Assembly: GCF_002080045.1 (NCBI RefSeq)
Contig: NZ_MUIN01000011.1
Location: 312,645-376,644, forward strand
Length of the DNA: 64,000 bases
Reading direction: 5' to 3'
Source: Pseudomonas sp. Bc-h
GTDB lineage: Bacteria > Pseudomonadota > Gammaproteobacteria > Pseudomonadales > Pseudomonadaceae
Below are positions 54,285 through 60,819 of this stretch, one piece after another (the stretch's first letter is position 1; every line of letters begins with the position of its first letter). The translations under genes were made by a program, and so were the position numbers. Under the pieces are notes generated by a model that was given only the letters and a program-made list of their open reading frames with translations, ran no database searches and was not told the origin of the DNA.

Positions 54285-55364
54285 ATGAGCAGCACCCAGT
54301 ACAAAATTGCAGTGATCCCCGGCGATGGCATTGGCAAGGAAGTGATGCCAGAAGGCGTGCGCGTGCTCGACGCCGTGGCTGCCCGGTTCAACCTGGAACT
54401 GCAATGGGACTGGTTCGACTTCGCCAGCGCCGATTACTACCTGACCCACGGCAAGATGATGCCGGACGACTGGTTCAACACTCTCAAGGACTATGACGCG
54501 ATCTACTTTGGTGCCGTGGGCTGGCCGGACGTGGTGCCTGACCATATTTCCTTATGGGATTCGCTATTGCAATTTCGTCGTGAATTCGACCAGTACGTGA
54601 ACCTGCGCCCCTGCCGCCTGATGCCCGGCGTGAAGGCCCCACTGGCAAACCGCAAGCCCGGCGACATCGATTTCTGGGTGGTGCGCGAGAACACCGAAGG
54701 CGAATACTCGAGCGTCGGCGGCAAGATGTTCCCCGGAACCGAGCGCGAGATCGTCCTGCAGGAAACCGTCATGACCCGCGTCGGCGTCGACCGCATCCTG
54801 AAATTCGCCTATGACCTGGCCCAGAGCCGGCCGAAGAAGCACCTGACCTCGGCCACCAAGTCCAACGGCATCGCGATCACCATGCCCTACTGGGATGAGC
54901 GCGTCGCCGAAATGGGCAAGCAGTACCCCGACGTCAATGTCGACAAGTACCACATCGATATCCTCACCGCGAACTTCGTCCTGCACCCGGACTGGTTCGA
55001 CGTGGTGGTGGCGAGCAACTTGTTCGGCGATATCCTTTCCGACCTGGGCCCGGCCTGCACTGGCACCATCGGCATCGCGCCTTCGGCCAACATCAACCCG
55101 GAGCGCAACTTCCCGAGTCTGTTCGAGCCGGTGCATGGTTCGGCGCCCGACATCGCAGGCAAGGGCATCGCCAACCCCATCGGCCAGATCTGGTGCGGCG
55201 CAATGATGCTCGAACACCTGGGCCATCCCGAAGCCGGCGCAGCGGTGCTGACAGCAATTGAAACCGTGCTCGCGATGGGCCCGGAGAATGCGCCGCTGAC
55301 CGCCGACATCGGTGGCACAGGCAACACCGAAGCGCTGGGCAAGGCCATCGCTGCTGCGGTCTGA
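54285..55364 (+). CDS. dmlA: D-malate/tartrate dehydrogenase
   Basis: A 359-residue NAD-dependent beta-decarboxylating dehydrogenase of the isopropylmalate/isocitrate family. VIPGDGIGKEV is at 10-20, WDWFDFASADYY near 41-52 distinguishes the tartrate/D-malate group, NLFGDILSDL carries metal-binding aspartates and FEPVHGSAPDIAG is at about 280. It converts D-malate to pyruvate and CO2, and related enzymes also use tartrate. A GGAG site precedes the ATG. An inverted repeat (55381-55416) follows the stop. Confidence 0.92.
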   Translation: MSSTQYKIAVIPGDGIGKEVMPEGVRVLDAVAARFNLELQWDWFDFASADYYLTHGKMMPDDWFNTLKDYDAIYFGAVGWPDVVPDHISLWDSLLQFRREFDQYVNLRPCRLMPGVKAPLANRKPGDIDFWVVRENTEGEYSSVGGKMFPGTEREIVLQETVMTRVGVDRILKFAYDLAQSRPKKHLTSATKSNGIAITMPYWDERVAEMGKQYPDVNVDKYHIDILTANFVLHPDWFDVVVASNLFGDILSDLGPACTGTIGIAPSANINPERNFPSLFEPVHGSAPDIAGKGIANPIGQIWCGAMMLEHLGHPEAGAAVLTAIETVLAMGPENAPLTADIGGTGNTEALGKAIAAAV

Positions 55365-55378
55365 GCGAACAAATAACG

Positions 55379-55420
55379 CGCAATCTCCCGTTCCGGCCGA
55401 AGGATTCGGGAGATTGTTGC
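55379..55420 (+). terminator. Probable terminator of dmlA
   Basis: CAATCTCCCG and CGGGAGATTG (55381-55390 and 55407-55416) around a 16-base loop. The downstream U-tract is poor (TTGCGTTG). Confidence 0.5.
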
Positions 55421-55471
55421 GTTGGGCTCTGGCATCGTGTGGGCATCTGCCCGACTGCTTGCGAGACGCCC

Positions 55472-56398
55472 ATGGCCCTGCTGTTCAAAGTCGATGACGC
55501 CCGCGGCGACATCTGGAAATCACTGTTCCAAACCCACGCGCCAGACATCGACGTGCGCCTGTGGCCCGACATCGGCGACCCGTCGCAGGTGCGTTACTTC
55601 GCCGCCTGGCAGCCGCCAAAGAACCTGCACGAGCGCTTCCCCCATCTTGAAGTGATATTTGCAACCTCAGCCGGGGTCGATCAGTTCGACCTGGGCGAGT
55701 TACCTGAACACATCAACGTGGTCCGCATGCTCGACCCCGGCATCGCCAAAGGCATGATCGAATACGCCTGCTTCGCGGTATTGAGCCTGCATCGGCAGAT
55801 CCCGCTGTACCTGCAACAGCAGCAGGCGCGGCAATGGCAGGAGCATGAACTGATGCCCGCCAGACGCCGCCGTGTCGGGGTCATGGGCCTGGGCAATCTG
55901 GGCGTCTCGGTGCTGGAAAGCCTGCGTCCGTTCGGTTTCGAGCTGCACGGCTGGGCTCGCTCGCAAAAGCACGTTGACGGCGTAGAGTGTTACGCCGCAA
56001 ACGACCATCTGCAGCCGTTCCTCAATCAGTGCGACATCCTCATCTGCCTGTTGCCATTGACCGATGACACCCGCGGAATCCTCAATGCCAGAACCTTCGC
56101 GGCGATGCCCGAAGGGGCGCAACTGATCAACCTCGGGCGCGGGGGACACTTGGTGGAAAACGACCTTCTGGACGCCTTGGCGAGCGGCCAGTTGGCACAT
56201 GCCATCGTTGATGTATTGAACGATGAACCGCCCGCCGAAGACCATCCGTTCTGGCACCACCCCGGCATCTGGATGACACCCCACATTGGCGCCAACACCT
56301 CCCCGGACAGCGCTTTCGAGGTGCTGCTGGCAAATATTCGTCGGCATCAGCGCGGCGAGGCCATGCTAGGCGAGATTGCCCGTGATCAGGGGTACTGA
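55472..56398 (+). CDS. ghrA: Glyoxylate/hydroxypyruvate reductase A
   Basis: A 308-residue D-2-hydroxyacid dehydrogenase that reduces glyoxylate and hydroxypyruvate. NAD(P) site GLGNLG is at 139-144. The catalytic arginine lies in INLGRGGH, and the histidine in TPHIGANTSP near 275. Short insert-free N-terminus as in GhrA. The ATG at 55472 is preferred to a GTG 11 codons upstream. It is downstream of dmlA after an inverted repeat, and convergent with nasA, whose stop is six bases away. Confidence 0.9.
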   Translation: MALLFKVDDARGDIWKSLFQTHAPDIDVRLWPDIGDPSQVRYFAAWQPPKNLHERFPHLEVIFATSAGVDQFDLGELPEHINVVRMLDPGIAKGMIEYACFAVLSLHRQIPLYLQQQQARQWQEHELMPARRRRVGVMGLGNLGVSVLESLRPFGFELHGWARSQKHVDGVECYAANDHLQPFLNQCDILICLLPLTDDTRGILNARTFAAMPEGAQLINLGRGGHLVENDLLDALASGQLAHAIVDVLNDEPPAEDHPFWHHPGIWMTPHIGANTSPDSAFEVLLANIRRHQRGEAMLGEIARDQGY

Positions 56399-56404
56399 AG
56401 CCGC

Positions 56405-59400
56405 TCAGTACACGTCGCGCACATAACGCTTCTGTTCTGCCAGATAGCGCAAATACTCGGCGGCCCGATCAGGACTCAAACCGCCGTGCTCGGCGATGAC
56501 TTCGCGCAGGGCCTGGTCGACGTCTTTAGCCATGTGCGTGGCATCGCCGCAGATGTAGATCTGCGCGCCGTCCTGTAACCAGCGCCACAGTTGTGCACCC
56601 TGCTGACGCATGCGGTGCTGGACGTAGATTTTCTCCGACTGATCGCGAGAGAACGCCAGGCTCAAGTGGGTCAGCAAGCCATCCTTATGCATGCCCTGTA
56701 ACTCATCGCGATAGTAAAAATCGGTGGCCGCATGCTGCTCGCCGAAGAACAGCCAGTTGCGCCCGCGATCACCGCGCATGCGCCGCTCTTGCAGAAAGGC
56801 CCGAAACGGCGCCACACCGGTGCCCGGGCCGATCATGATGATCGGTACGTCACCATCGGCCGGTGGGCGGAAATGCTGAGTTGGCTGGACAAAGATCGGC
56901 ACTTCGCAGTCGTCCGCGCGATCGGCAAGAAACGTCGACGACACACCCTTGCGTTTGCCATAGCGCACGGCAGAAACGGTCAGATGAACTTCGTCCGGAT
57001 GGGCCATCGCGCTGGAGGCAATTGAGTAAAGGCGCGGCTGCAGTGGTCTGAGATTTGTCAGCAGTTCCTGGGCCGAACACCTCACGGGGAATTCGCGCAG
57101 CACGTCCGCCAGTTGCCGGCCCCAGAGCCAGTCTTTCAACTCGCTTCTGAACGGCTCGGTCAGCAGATTTCTCAGCTCGCTGCTGCCGCTGCGCTCGGCG
57201 ATGAAAGCCAGCGCCTCTGCATTGGGTCGTGCGATTTCGATTCGCTCTGTCAGAGCCACACGCAATGGCACATCCCCGAATTTGTCGAGGAGGACCGATT
57301 GCTCGCCATTCAAGGCGGTGAGTTCCAACACCTCGTCGACCAGCGCAGGGCAGTTGCGCGGCCAAACGCCCAGCGCATCCCCAGAGTTGTATTTCAGACC
57401 GGAGTCGCCGAGCGTCAACGCGAATTGGCGAGTGTCCTTGCTGGCGCCCTCCCCGTTCAACCGGCGGTTGACCGAAAGCCTGGCCTGATGCGGACGCCCA
57501 CGGGTTGGCTGGTCGCCTGGCACAGTGTCAGCGACTTCGATATCGGGTATGTCCAGCGCCAGCGCCTGTTGCAGCGCCTTGAACCAGCCATCAGCGTTGT
57601 CGTGAAAATCACCGTCGCAATCGACTCGTGGAATCAACGGTGATGCCCCCAACGTCAGCAAACGCTGATCCAGATTCCTGCCGTGCTGGCAGAAGCTCTC
57701 GTAGCTCGGATCACCCAGCGCCAACACGGCATAGCGCAGCGACTCCAGACGTTCTTGTTGAGCCGTCAGTGACTGCCAGAAGCCTTGACCATTGTCGGGC
57801 GAATCACCGTCGCCAAACGTGCTGCTGATCAGCGCGACGTTGCTCACTTCACTCAGTCGCGCCACCGGGAAACTGTCCATCGCAGCCACCTGCACGACGA
57901 TACCCGCGGTGCGCAGATGAGTGCCGAAGCGCTTGGCCAGGGTTTCGGCGTTGCCGGTTTGTGAGGCCCAGAGCAGGGTCAATACCGGCTCGCCCGGCGG
58001 AGCTTCCTGTACTTCGGCTTCTGCCTGCGGCAGGTCGAGAAAACGGTGGGCGATCAGCTCGACCTTGCGCAACGCCACGGCGCAGAATTTGAATTCAGGC
58101 TGCCGGGAAATCGGGTCGACGGCATCGCTGGTCACGGCGTTGATCGCCAGGTGTTCCCCGTAGACATCGTTCCAGTGAAAGGGCGCGAAGCAGTTGCCGG
58201 GGCGCACCCGGTCGGTGATAACCGCAGGCAACACGGCCTGTCCCCGGACCGAGCGCACTTCCACAGCGTCCTTGTCGCGAATGCCCAACACAGCAGCATC
58301 GTCGGGATGGATTTCCACGAATGGCCCGGGATTGAGCTTGTTCAGCGCCGCCACTTTCCCGGTCTTGGTCAGGGTGTGCCACTGATGTTGCAAGCGCCCA
58401 GTGTTGAGCACCATCGGGAAGGCATCATTGGGCATTTCGGCGGGGGGCATGTGCGGGCGCGGCAGGAACATCGCCCTGCCGTTTGCCGTGGCGAAAACAA
58501 TCGCCGGGCGCTCACCCTGTTCATCCAGCCGAGTGGCCTGACTGACACCGTCATTGAGGTAGCGGATCGGGTTGCGCGTGCCGATGTCGTCTGGGGCGCA
58601 CGGCCATTGCAGCGACTGATCGCGCAGCCTGGCGTAGCTTGCGCCTCGAATGTCGTAGCCGGTTTTCGGGTTCCAGGCCTGTTTGATTTCCTCGAAGACT
58701 TCCTCCGCCGAGGCATAGCTGAAGCCTTCGGCAAAACCCATGGCACAGGCGACCCGGGCGATGATCTGCCAGTCCGGCAACGCCTGCCCCGGCGCATCGA
58801 CGGCTTTCTGCGTGAGGTTCAGGTTGCGCTCGGAATTGATCATCACCCCTTCGGCTTCTGCCCACAGCGCGCCGGGCAGGAGGATGTCGGCGTAGCGATT
58901 GGTTTCGGTGTCCAGGAACGCGTCCTGAGTAATGACCAACTCGGCGGTCTGCAGCGCTTCAATCACCGTGGCGCGGTTGGCCACGCTCGCCACCGGGTTG
59001 GTGCAGATGATCCAGCAGGCTCTGATTGCCCCGTCGCGCATCTGTTCGAACATGTCGATAGTGCCGCCGCCGAGCTGCTGGCCGAGGCTGCCACGGGGAA
59101 TCGCCCACAGGTCTTCGATAAAGCTGCGATCCGATTCGACCAGAACCGAGCGTTGCCCCGGAAGGCCAGGCCCCATGTAGCCCATCTCCCGACCGCCCAT
59201 GGCATTGGGCTGGCCGGTGAGCGAGAACGGCCCGCTGCCCGGACGGCAAATCGCCCCGGTCGCCAGGTGCAGGTTGCACAGCGCATTGGTGTTCCAGGTG
59301 CCGTGGGTGCTCTGGTTCAAACCCATGGTCCAGCAGCTCATCCACTCCGGCGCCTGGCCGATCATCTGCGCGGCCTGACGAATATCGGCTTCGGCCAGCC

Positions 59401-60208
59401 CCGTGATCTGCGCGACCTTCTGAGGGGTGTAATCGGCGAGAAAGCCCGGCATGGTCTCCCAGCCTTCAGTGAACGAGGTGATGAAGTCTGTATCGATGTC
59501 GCCGCTTTCCAGCAGTAGATGCAGCAGGCCGTTGAGCAACGCCAGATCGGTACCGGGTTTGATCTGCAGAAACAGGCTGGCTTTGTCCGCTGTGGCGCTG
59601 CGCCGGGGATCGACCACGATCAGCTTCGCGCCAGCCTTGACCCGATCCATCATGCGCAGGAACAGGATTGGGTGACAGTCCGCCATGTTGGCGCCGATCA
59701 CGAAGAACAGATCGGCCTTGTCGAAATCGTCATAGGAACCCGGTGGGCCGTCCGAACCCAGCGACAGCTTGTAACCGCTCCCCGCGCTGGCCATGCACAG
59801 CCGCGAATTGGACTCTATGTTGTTGGTGCGCACAAAGCCCTTGGCCAGTTTGTTGGCCAGATACTGAGCTTCCAGAGACATCTGCCCCGACACATAAAAA
59901 GCCAGTACGTCCGGGCCGTCACGGTCGAGGATTGCACGCAGGCGCTGTGCGGTTTCGCCAATGGCTGACTCCATGTCGGTGCGCACGGGGTCCTGATTGC
60001 GCCGATGACGCAGCCAGGCCGCGTCCATCCGTCCCGACTCGGCGATGGCCTGCCCACAGGTCGTGCCTTTAGTACACAGGCGGCCGAAGTTGGTGGGGTG
60101 AGTCTTGTCACCGCTGACCTTGATCACACGATTGTTTTCGACCTGCATGACGATGCCGCAGCCGACACCACAATAAGGACACACACTTCGCACGCTGTTG
60201 CTCGCCAT
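56405..60208 (-). CDS. nasA: Assimilatory nitrate reductase fused to a CysJ-type flavoprotein reductase
   Basis: 1267 residues. Residues 1 to about 720 are a Nas/Nap-type molybdopterin subunit: [4Fe-4S] ligands C10, C13, C17 and C45, probable Mo-ligand C138 in RLCMASAGSGY, and the molybdopterin-dinucleotide domain near 590-715. A linker follows, then a flavodoxin domain (about 743-885, WASQTGNAETLA) and a FAD/NADPH reductase (about 930-1267; RLYSIASS, GPGTGVAPFRAF, YICGDATHMA, C-terminal YVRDVY). The fusion carries NADPH electrons to nitrate in one cytoplasmic polypeptide. Such fusions are known in pseudomonads. It is divergent from nirBD; leader and promoter are described separately. Confidence 0.93.
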   Translation of the reverse strand: MASNSVRSVCPYCGVGCGIVMQVENNRVIKVSGDKTHPTNFGRLCTKGTTCGQAIAESGRMDAAWLRHRRNQDPVRTDMESAIGETAQRLRAILDRDGPDVLAFYVSGQMSLEAQYLANKLAKGFVRTNNIESNSRLCMASAGSGYKLSLGSDGPPGSYDDFDKADLFFVIGANMADCHPILFLRMMDRVKAGAKLIVVDPRRSATADKASLFLQIKPGTDLALLNGLLHLLLESGDIDTDFITSFTEGWETMPGFLADYTPQKVAQITGLAEADIRQAAQMIGQAPEWMSCWTMGLNQSTHGTWNTNALCNLHLATGAICRPGSGPFSLTGQPNAMGGREMGYMGPGLPGQRSVLVESDRSFIEDLWAIPRGSLGQQLGGGTIDMFEQMRDGAIRACWIICTNPVASVANRATVIEALQTAELVITQDAFLDTETNRYADILLPGALWAEAEGVMINSERNLNLTQKAVDAPGQALPDWQIIARVACAMGFAEGFSYASAEEVFEEIKQAWNPKTGYDIRGASYARLRDQSLQWPCAPDDIGTRNPIRYLNDGVSQATRLDEQGERPAIVFATANGRAMFLPRPHMPPAEMPNDAFPMVLNTGRLQHQWHTLTKTGKVAALNKLNPGPFVEIHPDDAAVLGIRDKDAVEVRSVRGQAVLPAVITDRVRPGNCFAPFHWNDVYGEHLAINAVTSDAVDPISRQPEFKFCAVALRKVELIAHRFLDLPQAEAEVQEAPPGEPVLTLLWASQTGNAETLAKRFGTHLRTAGIVVQVAAMDSFPVARLSEVSNVALISSTFGDGDSPDNGQGFWQSLTAQQERLESLRYAVLALGDPSYESFCQHGRNLDQRLLTLGASPLIPRVDCDGDFHDNADGWFKALQQALALDIPDIEVADTVPGDQPTRGRPHQARLSVNRRLNGEGASKDTRQFALTLGDSGLKYNSGDALGVWPRNCPALVDEVLELTALNGEQSVLLDKFGDVPLRVALTERIEIARPNAEALAFIAERSGSSELRNLLTEPFRSELKDWLWGRQLADVLREFPVRCSAQELLTNLRPLQPRLYSIASSAMAHPDEVHLTVSAVRYGKRKGVSSTFLADRADDCEVPIFVQPTQHFRPPADGDVPIIMIGPGTGVAPFRAFLQERRMRGDRGRNWLFFGEQHAATDFYYRDELQGMHKDGLLTHLSLAFSRDQSEKIYVQHRMRQQGAQLWRWLQDGAQIYICGDATHMAKDVDQALREVIAEHGGLSPDRAAEYLRYLAEQKRYVRDVY

Positions 60209-60226
60209 AGCCTATTTCCCGAAACC

Positions 60227-60277
60227 AAAAAAAGACGCCCTGTTCTCCCCCGTTGAAAACGGAGAGCACACGGCGCC
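60227..60277 (-). terminator. Leader terminator of nasA
   Basis: On the minus strand GGCGCC...CTCTCCGTT-TTC-AACGGGGGAG...GGCGTC pair, then TTTTTTT (60233-60227). It ends 19 bases before the nasA ATG, so transcription would stop before the gene unless antiterminated. Confidence 0.85.
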
Positions 60278-60311
60278 TTTGTCGTGGAGAGGGCAATCGG
60301 CGTTGACTGCC
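60269..60311 (-). promoter_or_regulatory. ANTAR-type two-hairpin motif in the nasA leader
   Basis: P1 (60292-60311): GGCAGTC-AACGCC-GATTGCC, seven pairs (one G-U). P2 (60269-60286): CACGAC-AAAGGC-GCCGTG, five pairs and one mismatch. The linker is five bases. Both hexaloops have A at position 1 and G at position 4, the rule reported for ANTAR-protein RNA targets. P2 shares GGCGCC with the terminator's 5' arm, so the two folds exclude each other. NasT/NasR binding is inferred. Confidence 0.7.
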
Positions 60312-60325
60312 TATAGCCGGGTAGT

Positions 60326-60341
60326 TGCAAAGGACAGGCCA
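60326..60341 (-). promoter_or_regulatory. Sigma-54 promoter of nasA
   Basis: TGGCCTGTCCTTTGCA on the minus strand against consensus TGGCAC-N5-TTGCW; GG and GC are ten bases apart. Predicted start near 60315, just upstream of hairpin P1. Confidence 0.7.
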
Positions 60342-60405
60342 GTCTTCTGCATCTGCCTGTGGCCGCACGGGATGTCGGAGATGACGCACCGAAAATCGTT
60401 GGCGC

Positions 60406-60427
60406 TGGTAAGCCGGATTGCTACAGG
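60406..60427. repeat. Half of a family C repeat
   Basis: TGGTAAGCCGGATTGCTACAGG resembles the right arm of family C. No left arm is adjacent. Confidence 0.45.
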
Positions 60428-60492
60428 TTGGGGCGGGCAACGCAAAACCGCACAGTTTTTGTGCCGAATAGCAATGGCTAACGCTGGTTTTT

Positions 60493-60558
60493 GTAGCCCT
60501 CCGGCTTGCCGGCGCAGGCAATTACAAGAACGCCACCGCCAGCAAGCCGGACGGCTAC
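60493..60558. repeat. Inverted repeat, family C, between the nasA and nirB promoters
   Basis: GTAGCCCTCCGGCTTGCCGG and complement ending GGCTAC. It separates the two divergent promoters. Confidence 0.8.
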
Positions 60559-60586
60559 CGGGTTGATCGGTGCTCAACGACCGCGC

Positions 60587-60602
60587 TGGCACACCCATTG
60601 CT
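60587..60602 (+). promoter_or_regulatory. Sigma-54 promoter of nirBD
   Basis: TGGCACACCCATTGCT matches TGGCAC-N5-TTGCW at every defined base. Predicted start near 60613, giving a leader of about 200 nt. Confidence 0.85.
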
Positions 60603-60692
60603 TTATCACTTTCAAGTCCAGCCTGAATGCGTGGTTGGCAGCCCTGGTCGGTCAACGATGATCGTCCGCCCCTCAAGGCAATGGGCTCAGCA

Positions 60693-60750
60693 GGTTGTGC
60701 CGACACTGTGGTCGAGCGACAACCCATAAAAGAACAGGCAAAGGCGCCTG
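60693..60750 (+). promoter_or_regulatory. ANTAR-type two-hairpin motif in the nirB leader
   Basis: P1 (60693-60724): GGTTGT...ACAACC enclosing CGAC-ACTGTG-GTCG. P2 (60735-60750): CAGGC-AAAGGC-GCCTG, five perfect pairs. The linker is ten bases. Both hexaloops have A1 and G4, and P2's loop is the same AAAGGC as in the nasA leader. Bases 60741-60750 belong to both P2 and the terminator stem. A further hairpin with an A1/G4 loop, AACGAT, lies at 60646-60667. Confidence 0.75.
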
Positions 60751-60780
60751 GAACCGAAAGGTTCCGGGCGCCTTTTTTTT
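60741..60780 (+). terminator. Leader terminator of nirBD
   Basis: A 15-bp stem (AAGGCGCCTGGAACC with GGTTCCGGGCGCCTT, one G-U), a GAAA tetraloop, then eight T. It ends 39 bases before the nirB ATG. Confidence 0.93.
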
Positions 60781-60819
60781 GCTTTCAAAAAACCTGATTG
60801 GCCTTGGCCGGGACTCGAT

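Noticed and set aside
58046..59518. A 490-codon plus-strand open frame
   Set aside because: Antisense to nasA with no protein-like pattern.
60305..60318. Hairpin GGCT-ATAGGC-AGTC with an A1/G4 hexaloop in the nasA region
   Set aside because: It would begin before the transcript start predicted from the sigma-54 promoter, and it competes with the better 7-bp P1 hairpin.
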